From positions 124,001 through 188,000 of the forward strand of contig NZ_JAVREK010000010.1 of assembly GCF_031845375.1 (NCBI RefSeq): a stretch of 64,000 nt of DNA, in the 5' to 3' direction. Shown here one piece after another: positions 17,505-25,511 of this stretch. Position 1 is the stretch's first letter. Every line of letters starts with the position of its first letter. This DNA comes from Streptomonospora wellingtoniae. GTDB lineage: Bacteria > Actinomycetota > Actinomycetes > Streptosporangiales > Streptosporangiaceae. A program made the translations under genes and the position numbers. A model generated the notes under the pieces. That model ran no database searches, was not told the DNA's origin, and saw only the letters and a program-made list of their open reading frames with translations.

Positions 17505-18449
17505 GTGAACGCCGCGATCGAGGCCGAGGGCCTGGGCAAGACCTTCACCGTGGCCGAGGGGCCGCTGCTGCGCCGCCGCCGGCGCCGCGTCGGCGCCGTG
17601 GGCGGGGTGTCCTTCGACGTGGCACCCGGCGAGATCGTGGGCTACCTGGGCCCCAACGGCGCCGGCAAGTCGACCACCATGAAAATGCTCACCGGCATTC
17701 TCGCTCCCAGCGCGGGCCGGCTGCGGGTGCACGGCCTGGAGCCCGCGGCGCAGCGCACGGCGCTGGCGCGGCGGATCGGGGTGGTCTTCGGCCAGCGCAC
17801 CACGCTGTGGTGGGACCTGCCGCTGCGCGACAGCCTCGCGCTGACGCGGCACCTCTACCGGGTGCCCAGGGCCGACCACCGCCGCCGCCTGGCCGAGCTC
17901 ACCGAGGTGCTGGAGCTGTCGGAGTTCCTGGCCACTCCGGTGCGCCAGCTCAGCCTGGGCCAGCGCATGCGGGGCGACCTCGCCGCGGCGCTGCTGCACG
18001 ATCCGCGGCTGCTGGTCCTGGACGAGCCCACCATCGGGCTGGACGTGGTGAGCAAGTCGGCCATCCGGGACTTCCTGCTGCGGCTCAACGCCGAACGGGG
18101 CACCACCATCCTGCTCACCACCCACGACCTGGGCGACGTGGAGCGGCTGTGCCGCCGCGTGATGGTGATCGACAGCGGACGGCTGGCCTTCGACGGCGAC
18201 CTGGCCGGGCTGCACGCGGCCGCCCCGCTGCCGCGGACGCTGGTGGTGGACCTGGAGAGGGCGGGTGCGCCGATCGAGGTGGACGGCGCGCGCACGGCGG
18301 CCGTCGAGGGACCGCGCCAATGGTTGGAGCTGCACGGGAACCCGGCGAACGTGGTCGCCGAGGTGACGGCCCGCCACCGGGTCGCCGACATCACGCTGCA
18401 AGAACCCGACATCGAGGAGGTTGTCCGGCGAATCTATGCCGGAGCGTGA
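17505..18449 (+). CDS. ABC transporter ATP-binding protein (COG4586 type)
   Basis: 314 residues. Walker A is GPNGAGKST (about residues 48-56), the Q-loop lies near VVFGQRTTLWWDLP, the signature is QLSLGQRMRGDLA, Walker B is RLLVLDEPTIGLD and the switch His is in LLTTHD. GQRTTLWWDLP is typical of the COG4586 group. It powers the two permeases just upstream. GTG 17505 follows GGGAGCTGAG. Confidence 0.95.
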   Translation: MNAAIEAEGLGKTFTVAEGPLLRRRRRRVGAVGGVSFDVAPGEIVGYLGPNGAGKSTTMKMLTGILAPSAGRLRVHGLEPAAQRTALARRIGVVFGQRTTLWWDLPLRDSLALTRHLYRVPRADHRRRLAELTEVLELSEFLATPVRQLSLGQRMRGDLAAALLHDPRLLVLDEPTIGLDVVSKSAIRDFLLRLNAERGTTILLTTHDLGDVERLCRRVMVIDSGRLAFDGDLAGLHAAAPLPRTLVVDLERAGAPIEVDGARTAAVEGPRQWLELHGNPANVVAEVTARHRVADITLQEPDIEEVVRRIYAGA

Positions 18450-18577
18450 CGGCGACGGTGTGTCACTGAGACTTCACCAGAGCGTGATCATAACCTCGTC
18501 CTGCGGCCATAACGGGACCGGAGCATCACCTGCGGACATACCGCCCAACCGCAGAACGACCCTGCTGGAGGTCTGCC

Positions 18578-20203
18578 TTGTCCGTCACCACGAGACGCCT
18601 TCCCGCCACCTCCGCATCGCCTTCAACCCGGTCGCGCATGGCGCGCAGGCGCTTCCTGGGCATCGGCTCGGCCTCGGCGGCGGCCGTCGCGCTGGGCACC
18701 GGGGTGTTCTCCGCCACCGCTTCGGCCCAACCCGGCGCACCGAAGGGCGACTACCCGTTCACCCTCGGCGTCGCCTCCGGCGAACCCGCCGAGGACGGCG
18801 TCGTGCTGTGGACCCGCCTGGCCCCCGACCCGCTGGCCGCCGACGGCAAGGGCGGCATGCCGCCCCGCGAGGTCACCGTGGAGTACCAGGTGGCGCTGGA
18901 CTCCCGCTTCCGCCGGATCGTGCACTGCGGCAGCGCCGTCGCCGGACCCGAGCTCGGCCACTCGGTGCATCCCGAGATCTCCGGCCTGTCGCCGGGCCGG
19001 GAGTACTACTACCGCTTCCGCGCGATGGGCGATGTCAGCCCCGTCGGCACCACCCGCACCGCTCCCCCGGCGTCGTCGATGGCCGGCTCCGTGTCCTTCG
19101 CGTTCGTCTCGTGCCAGAAGTGGGACCACGGCCACTACACCGCCTACGAGCACCTCGCCGAGGAGGACCTGGACCTGGTGCTGCACCTGGGCGACTACAT
19201 CTACGAGTACCCCATCGAGGGCGACCTGCGCGGCGGCGTCCCCGGCCACCTGCTCGTCGAGACCACCCGGCTGAAGCACTACCGGGTGCGCTACGCCCTC
19301 TACAAGCTGGACGAGCACCTGCAGAACGCCCACGGCCGCTTCCCCTGGCTGGTCACACCGGACGACCACGAGATCGACAACAACTGGGCCAACGACCTGT
19401 CCCAGGGCGGCGACCCGCGCGCGGCGTTCCTGAGCCGGCGCGCCGACGCCTTCCAGGCCTACTACGAGAACATGCCGCTGCGGCGCTCCTCGATGCCCGT
19501 CGGACCCGACATGGGCCTGCACCGGCGCATCGGCTACGGGCGCCTGGCCGACTTCACCATGCTCGACACCCGCCAGTACCGCGACAACCAGGCCTGCAGC
19601 GGGCGGTTGGAGGACGACTGCGACGCGCGCTTCGACCCCTCCCGCAGCATCCTCGGCGAGCGCCAGCGCGACTGGCTGCTCAACGGCTTCGGCGACTCGC
19701 CGGCGCGCTGGCAGGTGCTGGGCAACCAGTCGCCCATGACCCAGACCGACAACAACCCGGGCTCGGGCACCAGCGTGTGGATGGACCCCTGGGACGGCTA
19801 CGCCGCCGACCGCGAGCGGGTGCTCGACGCCGCGGTCCAGCGGGGCGTGCGCAACCTGGTGGTGGTCACCGGCGACCGGCACCAGAACTACGCGGCCGAT
19901 CTGAAGGCAGACTACCGCGACGAGAACGCGCCGACGGTGGCGACCGAGTTCGTGGGCACCTCGGTCTCGACCAACGGCGACGGCGAGGACCTCGGCGCCG
20001 ACGGTCAGCGCTTCCTGAAGGCCAACCCGCACTTCGCCTTCATCAACGAGCAGCGCGGCTATGTGCGCTGCACCCTGACTCCCGAGCAGTGGCAGACCGA
20101 CTTCCGGGTGGTGTCCTACGTGACCCGCCCGGGCGCACCCGTGTCGACGCGGGCGAGCTTCGTGGTCGAGGACGGCACCCCGGGTGTGACGGCGCAGCCG
20201 TGA
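18578..20203 (+). CDS. phoD: PhoD-like alkaline phosphatase / phosphodiesterase, Tat-exported
   Basis: 541 residues. A Tat signal is visible at about residues 20-45 (MARRRFLGIGSASAAAVALG, twin arginines), with a cleavage-like ATASAQPG. The PhoD N-terminal domain (FTLGVASGEPAEDGVVLWTR) is followed by metal and active-site motifs FVSCQKWDHG, HLGDYIYEY, TPDDHEIDNNW and VTGDRHQNYA. PhoD uses Ca and Fe and releases phosphate from monoesters and diesters outside the cell. The TTG at 18578 is chosen because GGAGG ends 7 nt before it. No convincing PHO box is seen upstream. Confidence 0.92.
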   Translation: MSVTTRRLPATSASPSTRSRMARRRFLGIGSASAAAVALGTGVFSATASAQPGAPKGDYPFTLGVASGEPAEDGVVLWTRLAPDPLAADGKGGMPPREVTVEYQVALDSRFRRIVHCGSAVAGPELGHSVHPEISGLSPGREYYYRFRAMGDVSPVGTTRTAPPASSMAGSVSFAFVSCQKWDHGHYTAYEHLAEEDLDLVLHLGDYIYEYPIEGDLRGGVPGHLLVETTRLKHYRVRYALYKLDEHLQNAHGRFPWLVTPDDHEIDNNWANDLSQGGDPRAAFLSRRADAFQAYYENMPLRRSSMPVGPDMGLHRRIGYGRLADFTMLDTRQYRDNQACSGRLEDDCDARFDPSRSILGERQRDWLLNGFGDSPARWQVLGNQSPMTQTDNNPGSGTSVWMDPWDGYAADRERVLDAAVQRGVRNLVVVTGDRHQNYAADLKADYRDENAPTVATEFVGTSVSTNGDGEDLGADGQRFLKANPHFAFINEQRGYVRCTLTPEQWQTDFRVVSYVTRPGAPVSTRASFVVEDGTPGVTAQP

Positions 20204-20305
20204 TCCGCCCGGTGCACCGCGCCGGTCCCGCCGCCGAAGGCCCCCCGCGTGTTGCGGAGGCCGCCGCGGCGTGCGGGGCGGGGCGGGCGCCGGTGGGCGG
20301 GCGGC

Positions 20306-20920
20306 TCACCCCCGGGCGCCCGCGGACCCCTCCCCCTGCTGCGGCCGGCCCAGGACGCGGGCGGTGAAGTCGGCGAGGTCCGCCCGCAGCCGCTCCCGGG
20401 AGAGGCCCTGCCGGCCGGCCAGGTGGTCGACCAGGTCGGCGCGGACCGCGGCGAGCAGAGCGTGGGCCGCGAAACCGCCGTCGCCGAAGCCGGGGACGGC
20501 TTCCAGCATGCCGCGGATGAGGCCGTGCGCCCGGTCGTAGTGCGCCGCGCTGTAGGGGCTGTCGGATCCGACCGCCTCAAGCGCCACGGACAGGTGGCGG
20601 TTGTCCAGCTTGAGGCACAGGAGCGCGTCGAGCACCGCGGGCACGCGTTCGGCCGGCGGGGTGCCGGGGCCGAGGGGGGCGGGGCCTTCGGCGACGGCGC
20701 GCAGCACCGGTGCGGACCGGGCCTCGTAGAGCGCGCGGATCAGGCCGGTGCGGTCGCCGAAGCCGCGGAAGAGGGTCCCTTTGCCGACTCCGGCGGCGGC
20801 GGCGATCTCGGCCATGGTCACCTCGTCCGGGTCGGCGCAGCGGGCGAAGAGGCCGTCGGCCGCCGCAAGCACCGCTTCACGGTTGCGCGCGGCGTCCGCG
20901 CGGGGTTTGCGTTCGGGCAC
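20306..20920 (-). CDS. TetR-family repressor of the SnoaL/NmrA operon
   Basis: 204 residues with HTH VTMAEIAAAAGVGKGTLFRG after NREAVLAAADGLFAR. The GTG at 20920 has a strong GGAGGAGA site. It is divergent from the SnoaL/NmrA pair, and two 15-bp palindromes lie in the promoter region between them. The classic TetR arrangement is a repressor controlling both itself and the divergent operon; here the regulated genes would be an NmrA-type reductase and a SnoaL protein. Confidence 0.92.
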   Translation of the reverse strand: MPERKPRADAARNREAVLAAADGLFARCADPDEVTMAEIAAAAGVGKGTLFRGFGDRTGLIRALYEARSAPVLRAVAEGPAPLGPGTPPAERVPAVLDALLCLKLDNRHLSVALEAVGSDSPYSAAHYDRAHGLIRGMLEAVPGFGDGGFAAHALLAAVRADLVDHLAGRQGLSRERLRADLADFTARVLGRPQQGEGSAGARG

Positions 20921-20942
20921 GGGTCTCCTCCGGTTGCAAAAG

Positions 20943-20987
20943 CGGACCTTTGGTCCGTATAGTCATTCTATACGGACCGCCGGTCCG
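20943..20987. promoter_or_regulatory. Tandem TetR operators CGGACC-N3-GGTCCG
   Basis: Two perfect palindromes, CGGACC-TTT-GGTCCG (20943-20957) and CGGACC-GCC-GGTCCG (20973-20987), have centres exactly 30 bp apart. They also form a larger palindrome GGTCCGTATAG-N5-CTATACGGACC (20952-20978). TATAGT and CATAAT lie between and after them like -10 elements for the two directions. Confidence 0.85.
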
Positions 20988-21008
20988 CATAATATCGGAA
21001 GGAATCCC

Positions 21009-21443
21009 ATGGTGACCGCACACAGCCCCGCGGCGGAGCTGGCCCGCCGCAGCGTGCGACTGCTGACCGCCAACGACTTCGCCGCCTGGGTCGACCTCTG
21101 GGCCGACGACGGCGTGCTGGAGTTCCCCTTCGCTCCCGCCGGATGGCCGCGGCGGCTGGAGGGCAGGGCCGCGATCGCCGACTACATGAGCGGCTACGGC
21201 GACCACATCGAGATCCAGGACATTCCCCGCCTCGAGATCCACCGGACCACCGACCCCGCCACGGCCGTCGTCGAGATGCACAGCACCGGGCGGCTGGTGC
21301 GGACCGGCGCCCCGTTCGAAGCGGACTACATCATGGTGCTCGCGGTCGCCGGCGGACGGATCGCACACGCCCGCGACTACTGGAACCCGCTGATGCTCTC
21401 CAGTGACGGCGGCGCGGCCGACTTCCTGCAGGGCTCCCGGTGA
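21009..21443 (+). CDS. SnoaL/NTF2-like protein
   Basis: 144 residues with the cone-shaped NTF2-like pattern: FAAWVDLWADDGVLEFPFAP, then GRAAIADYMSGYGDH and late GGRIAHARDYWNPLML. Such proteins are ligand-binding or act as isomerases or cyclases. ATG 21009 follows CGGAAGGAATCCC. The stop overlaps the next gene start (GTGA), so the two are coupled. Likely repressed by the divergent TetR. Confidence 0.88.
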   Translation: MVTAHSPAAELARRSVRLLTANDFAAWVDLWADDGVLEFPFAPAGWPRRLEGRAAIADYMSGYGDHIEIQDIPRLEIHRTTDPATAVVEMHSTGRLVRTGAPFEADYIMVLAVAGGRIAHARDYWNPLMLSSDGGAADFLQGSR

Positions 21444-22297
21444 CCGGCGGCTCCGCCGTACTCGTCGTCGGCGCCACCGGTACGACCGGCAGCCGCCTCA
21501 CCGCCCGGCTGACCGCGCAGGGGGTCCGGGTGAAGGCGGCCGGCCGCAGCGCCGCCGACGTCGCCGGCGCCCCCGGCGTCCGTTTCGACTGGTACGACCC
21601 CGCGGGCCACGAGGACGCGCTGCGCGGGGCGGACCGCGTCTACCTCGTCCCGCCGGTCGGCGCGACCGAGCCCGCCGCGATCATGCTGCCCTTCCTGGAG
21701 CGGGCGCGTGCGGCGGGCGTGCGGCGCGCCGTCCTGCTCAGCTCCTCTGCGCTGCCCTCCGGCGGCCCCGCCGCCGGGCGGGTGCACGCGGTGCTGCCGG
21801 AACTGTTCGACGAGTGGGCGGTGCTGCGACCGTCGTGGTTCATGCAGAACCTCACCGGCGACCACGTGCACGCGCGCAGCATCCGCGAGTCGGGTGAGAT
21901 CCTGACGGCGACGGGCGGGGGCCGGGTGGGGTTCGTCGACGCCGACGACATCGCGGCCGTCGCCGCCCGCGGGCTGACCGACGAGCGCGCGCCGGACACC
22001 GACCTGGTCGTCACCGGCCCCGAGGCGCTGAGCTACGCCGATGCGGCCGCCGTGCTGTCCGAGGAGACCGGGCGCGCCGTCGTCCACCGGCCGCTGAGCT
22101 ACGAACAGATGCGCGACCGCCTTGTGCGGGAGGCGCCGCACATGCCGCCCGCGTTCGCCGAGGTGCTCGCCGGGCTCGACGCGGCGATCGCCGAGGGCGC
22201 CGAGGACCGCACGACTGACACCGTGGAGCGGGTCACCGGGCGGCCGCCCCGCGGTTTCCGCACCCATGTGCGGCGGAACGCGGCGCGTCTGCGCTGA
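21440..22297 (+). CDS. NmrA-like NAD(P)-binding oxidoreductase
   Basis: 285 residues. The Rossmann glycine motif VLVVGATGTTGSRLTARL lies at the N-terminus. The family pattern YLVPPVGATEPAA and VLLSSSALPSG, then LRPSWFMQNL follows. These NAD(P)H-dependent proteins act as quinone or enone reductases or as redox sensors. GTG 21440 overlaps the SnoaL stop by 4 bp. The operon is controlled by the divergent TetR in all likelihood. Confidence 0.9.
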   Translation: MTGGSAVLVVGATGTTGSRLTARLTAQGVRVKAAGRSAADVAGAPGVRFDWYDPAGHEDALRGADRVYLVPPVGATEPAAIMLPFLERARAAGVRRAVLLSSSALPSGGPAAGRVHAVLPELFDEWAVLRPSWFMQNLTGDHVHARSIRESGEILTATGGGRVGFVDADDIAAVAARGLTDERAPDTDLVVTGPEALSYADAAAVLSEETGRAVVHRPLSYEQMRDRLVREAPHMPPAFAEVLAGLDAAIAEGAEDRTTDTVERVTGRPPRGFRTHVRRNAARLR

Positions 22298-22357
22298 GGC
22301 GCGCAGCGGGCGCCCGGTCCGCGGCCGGGGTCGGGCACGCGGCGGCGGGCGCGGGGG

Positions 22358-23035
22358 TCAGCCGGCCCGCTCGGCCGAGCGGGCGGCATGGGCGGCGGGC
22401 GCGCCCTCCCAGCCGGCCACGCGCGAGGGGTCCAGGTTGAGCAGGTCCAGCGTGCTCGCGCCGGCGGCCAGGGCGTCGACCATGCGCTGTTCAGCGGCGA
22501 CCGCCTCGACCGTGTCGGCCACGATCGCCGTGGCCCGCCCGCGCGGCAGGCACACGGTGCCGTCGTCGTCGGCCACGATCCAGTCGCCGCGGCGCACAGG
22601 CACGGGCGTGCGGCCGTTGTCGAGCCGGACCTCGCGCCCGACCTCGCCTCCGGCTTCATGGACCGGCGCGCGCACCGACACGCCGGCGCTGACCACCGGG
22701 ACTCCGGAGCGGGCGAGGGCGGCGACGTCGCTGACGCAGCCGTCGACGACGATCCCGCTGATGCGGCGCATGCGGGCCGCCACCGCCAGGATCTCGTCGA
22801 CGTAGCCGTACTCGGGCTCGCCGGAGGCGTCCACCACCAGGGCGGTCTCGGGCGGGGCCTGGGCCACGGCCACGTGGAGCGCGAGGTTGTCGCCGGGCGC
22901 GCAGCGCACGGGGAGCGCCGTGGCGGCGAAGGACGCCCCGGGCCAGACCGCGAAGAGGTGGGCCCCCAGCGGTCGGGCACCGCACCGTGTCAGCGCGGCA
23001 GTGCCCATCGCAGTCATGGTGTCCGCAAGCGCCAC
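22358..23035 (-). CDS. RraA-like (HMG aldolase-fold) protein, catalytic Arg missing
   Basis: 225 residues with the RraA / 4-hydroxy-4-methyl-2-oxoglutarate aldolase fold: NLALHVAVAQAPPETALVVD, then GIVVDGCVSDVAALARSGVP, then VVSAGVSVRAPVHEAG and RRGDWIVADDDGTVCLP. In true aldolases the second block contains G-x-x-R-D, whose Arg binds the substrate; here the same position is Ser (CVSD) and the Asp is kept. GTG 23035 has GGGAGG 5 nt before. It may therefore have a different substrate or no aldolase activity. Neighbours give no clear pathway. Confidence 0.82.
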   Translation of the reverse strand: MALADTMTAMGTAALTRCGARPLGAHLFAVWPGASFAATALPVRCAPGDNLALHVAVAQAPPETALVVDASGEPEYGYVDEILAVAARMRRISGIVVDGCVSDVAALARSGVPVVSAGVSVRAPVHEAGGEVGREVRLDNGRTPVPVRRGDWIVADDDGTVCLPRGRATAIVADTVEAVAAEQRMVDALAAGASTLDLLNLDPSRVAGWEGAPAAHAARSAERAG

Positions 23036-23233
23036 GTCAGCCTCCCATTGCAAGCGCGCCTCGCGGGCCGCTGCGCCTCATCGCACCCGGCGGGGCCCGT
23101 CCCCGGCCGCGGGCGGCGCTGCCGGGGAGAGCCGGGGCTCTCCGCTGCGACCCGACTGCTCTTATACTCATGGGTAACTTAACCGGCACGCAAGACGTGT
23201 GAAGCGGAAAATACAAAAAAGCGCTACCGGCGG

Positions 23234-24109
23234 TTACACGCTCCGACCTCCACCGCCGGACGCGCGCAGGCCCGCCACAGCGTCGAGCGCGGCGCGTGCT
23301 GCGCCCGCGTCGTGCACGCGGAACACCCGCGCGTCCTGCCATGCCGAGACCGCCAGCGCCGCCAGCGTGCCCGGCCCTCGCTGCTCGACGGGCGCGTCCA
23401 GGGTCTCGCCGATGAAGTCCTTGTTGGAGACCGCGACCAGGACCGGCCACCCCGTGGCGGCCAGTTCGCCCATCCGGCGGGTCAGCTCCAGCGAGTGGTA
23501 GGTGTTCTTGCCGAAGTCGTGGGTGGGGTCGATCAGCACCCGGTCTGGGCGCACGCCCAGCGCGACGGCGCGGCGCGCCAGCCCCGTGACGGTCTCCAGG
23601 ACGTCGGCGACCACGTCGGCGTAGTGCACCCGGTGCGGATCGGTGCGCGGCGCCAGGCCGCCGGTGTGGCTGCACACAAGCCCGGCTCCGGCCTCGGCCG
23701 CCACGCGGGCCAGGTCGGGGTCGGCGCCGGCCCAGGTGTCGTTGACCAGGTCGGCGCCCGCCTCAGCGCAGGCGCGGCCCACCTCGGCGCGCCAGGTGTC
23801 GACCGAGATGACCACCTGCGGGTGGCGTGCGCGCAGCTCGGCCACGAACGGGGCGGTGCGCCCGATCTCCTCGGCGGCGCCCACGTGGGCGCCGTGGCCG
23901 GCCTTGACGCCTCCGACGTCGACGATGTCGGCGCCGCTCGCCACGGCGGCGTCGGCCGCGGCGAGCGCTGCGCCCCAGTCGTAGGTGGCCCCGCGGTCGT
24001 AGAAGGAGTCGGGTGTGCGGTTGACCACCGCCATCACCGCGTGGCTGCCCGGGCCGAACTCGCGTCCGCGCAGACGCAGCACCCCTCCCGGCGCCGCCTC
24101 GTCGCTCAT
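23234..24109 (-). CDS. Dihydropteroate synthase homologue, FolP2 type
   Basis: 291 residues, TIM barrel with VVNRTPDSFYDRGATYDWG, ADIVDVGGVKAGHG, VISVDTWRAEVGRAC, LVNDTWAGADPDLA and a late DPTHDFGKNTYHSLEL. The string NRTPDSFYDRGAT is the signature of the actinobacterial second homologue FolP2, while the folate enzyme has NVTxDSFSDGG. Mycobacterial FolP2 was reported not to replace the folate enzyme. No other folate genes are adjacent. Likely not the main dihydropteroate synthase. Confidence 0.85.
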   Translation of the reverse strand: MSDEAAPGGVLRLRGREFGPGSHAVMAVVNRTPDSFYDRGATYDWGAALAAADAAVASGADIVDVGGVKAGHGAHVGAAEEIGRTAPFVAELRARHPQVVISVDTWRAEVGRACAEAGADLVNDTWAGADPDLARVAAEAGAGLVCSHTGGLAPRTDPHRVHYADVVADVLETVTGLARRAVALGVRPDRVLIDPTHDFGKNTYHSLELTRRMGELAATGWPVLVAVSNKDFIGETLDAPVEQRGPGTLAALAVSAWQDARVFRVHDAGAARAALDAVAGLRASGGGGRSV

Positions 24110-24193
24110 CGCCCCCCGCTGCCAACCGTGTGCCCGCGTACCGGCGCGCCCGCCGGCCGCACCGCCGCCGCTGCGCCCCTCCGGCGCGGACGC

Positions 24194-24225
24194 GTCCCCG
24201 CCGCGAAGCCGCTCGCGGCGGGGAC
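24194..24225 (-). terminator. Strong hairpin after Lrp gene
   Basis: Perfect 12-bp stem GTCCCCGCCGCG / CGCGGCGGGGAC with an 8-base loop, 32 bp past the Lrp stop and before the folP2-like gene start. It separates the two transcription units. Confidence 0.75.
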
Positions 24226-24257
24226 GGCCGGAACCCGGTGCGCGGGCGCCGGAGCGC

Positions 24258-25157
24258 TCAGGCGACCGGTGCGGCGTCGCCGCCGTAGCGCTCCTTGGTC
24301 ACCGCGAGATGCTCCCAGGTCTCGACGTAGGTCACGTCCGAGCAGGCGCGTACGGCCTCCAGGGCCTCCACAAGCGCGGGCCGGTCGGCGGCGCTGGCCG
24401 AACCGATGACGTCGTAGCGCCCGAAACCCGTCGCGAGGAAGGAGACCCCTGACAGGCTACCGAGCCGCGCCGCCACCGCGCCCGAATCGCCGCGGCAGCG
24501 CAGGCCGAAGCCCACCTGCTCGCTGGCGCCCACCGCGGCGGGTTCGGCGATGGCCGTGACGTGGATGACGCCGGCGTCGATCAGCCGCACCACGCGCGAG
24601 CGGGCGGCCGCCTGCGAAAGGCCGACCCTGCGGGCCAGCTCGGCGTAGGACGCGCGCCCGTCGCGCTGGAGGTGGCGGACCAGCCGCCAGTCCAGCGGGT
24701 CGATCGAGACGTCGCGCAGCTCGCGAACGCTGCTGTAGGCGTCCTTGGCGATCTGCCCGCCGCGGAAGGCCTCGGCGCCGGTGACCCCGCTCAGCGAGCG
24801 GAGCACCCCCAGCTCCTTGGCCAGGGCCTCGTCGTCGCGGACCCTGACGTGGGCCACCACCGGGAAGCGCCCGGCGGCCTGCGCGGCGAAGACCACCGCC
24901 TCGCGCTCGGCCAGCTCCTCCAGCAGCGGGCCCACGGGGCCCGAGACGCGAAAGGATATGTGTGCGAACACCTCCATCCCCAATACACCGGCGTGCAGCA
25001 CTCCCACGATCCGGATGGCGCCGGCGCCGACGAGCTGCTTGACGCGCGCCCGCACCGCTGTCCGGGACAGCCCCACTCCGTCGGCGAGTGCCTGGTATGT
25101 CGCTCTTCCGTCCCCCTGCAGCGCCCTGATCAGCGCCGCGTCGACCGCATCGAGCAC
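24258..25157 (-). CDS. Double-module Lrp/AsnC-family regulator
   Basis: 299 residues made of two complete Lrp modules. The first HTH is ATYQALADGVGLSRTAVRAR (residues about 17-36), followed by a RAM/AsnC ligand domain; the second HTH is ASYAELARRVGLSQAAARSR (about 165-185), followed by a second ligand domain ending GRYDVIGSASAADRPALVEA. GTG 25157 has AAAGG 9 nt upstream; the frame is open to 25229 but that is less likely. Lrp proteins sense amino acids; this type of fused dimer is common in actinobacteria. Divergent from the LCP gene. Confidence 0.9.
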   Translation of the reverse strand: MLDAVDAALIRALQGDGRATYQALADGVGLSRTAVRARVKQLVGAGAIRIVGVLHAGVLGMEVFAHISFRVSGPVGPLLEELAEREAVVFAAQAAGRFPVVAHVRVRDDEALAKELGVLRSLSGVTGAEAFRGGQIAKDAYSSVRELRDVSIDPLDWRLVRHLQRDGRASYAELARRVGLSQAAARSRVVRLIDAGVIHVTAIAEPAAVGASEQVGFGLRCRGDSGAVAARLGSLSGVSFLATGFGRYDVIGSASAADRPALVEALEAVRACSDVTYVETWEHLAVTKERYGGDAAPVA

Positions 25158-25511
25158 GATTGCATGCCTTTCCCTCACATGACGGCGCCCATTCCCCCCG
25201 GGCGCCGCCCCCTCCTGCGGCCAGATCATGGCAGTTGTTGCGACGGTTAACTACTGATCACGAAAGAAACAAGGACGACTTTGGCCGTCCATCCCCGGAG
25301 ATCCGGACAACGAGCCGGGTATACCGACATCCCGGACACGTAACAAACATGCCGTGGTCGGACCCTCGTGTGCGAACAACTCCGGCAAAGCGAGACACTG
25401 ATCTGCGGCATGTTCGGCGCCGTGCGCGGTAGGAGAAGGGCGACGTCCCACCGCCCCATGATCCGTACCGTCGACGGCGCCTCGGGGACGGGGCAGTGAG
25501 AAGGGGAGTCC
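25158..25511. other. Divergent intergenic region, Lrp / LCP
   Basis: No gene is supported. The part at 25230-25280 is AT-richer (TTGCGACGGTTAACTACTGA) and probably carries promoters for one or both directions. AAGGGGAG just before 25512 is the ribosome-binding site of the LCP gene. Confidence 0.6.

Noticed and set aside
16122..18401. 759-codon open frame opposite the ABC exporter genes
   Set aside because: Composition is His/Arg/Gln/Gly-rich with no domain; it is the GC-driven shadow of three well-supported genes.
18450..18577. PHO box upstream of phoD
   Set aside because: CTTCACCAGAG resembles one half-site, but there is no second direct repeat at the proper spacing.
20306..22297. Secondary-metabolite cluster from SnoaL/NmrA names
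   Set aside because: No synthase, tailoring set or resistance genes; these families are common outside such clusters.
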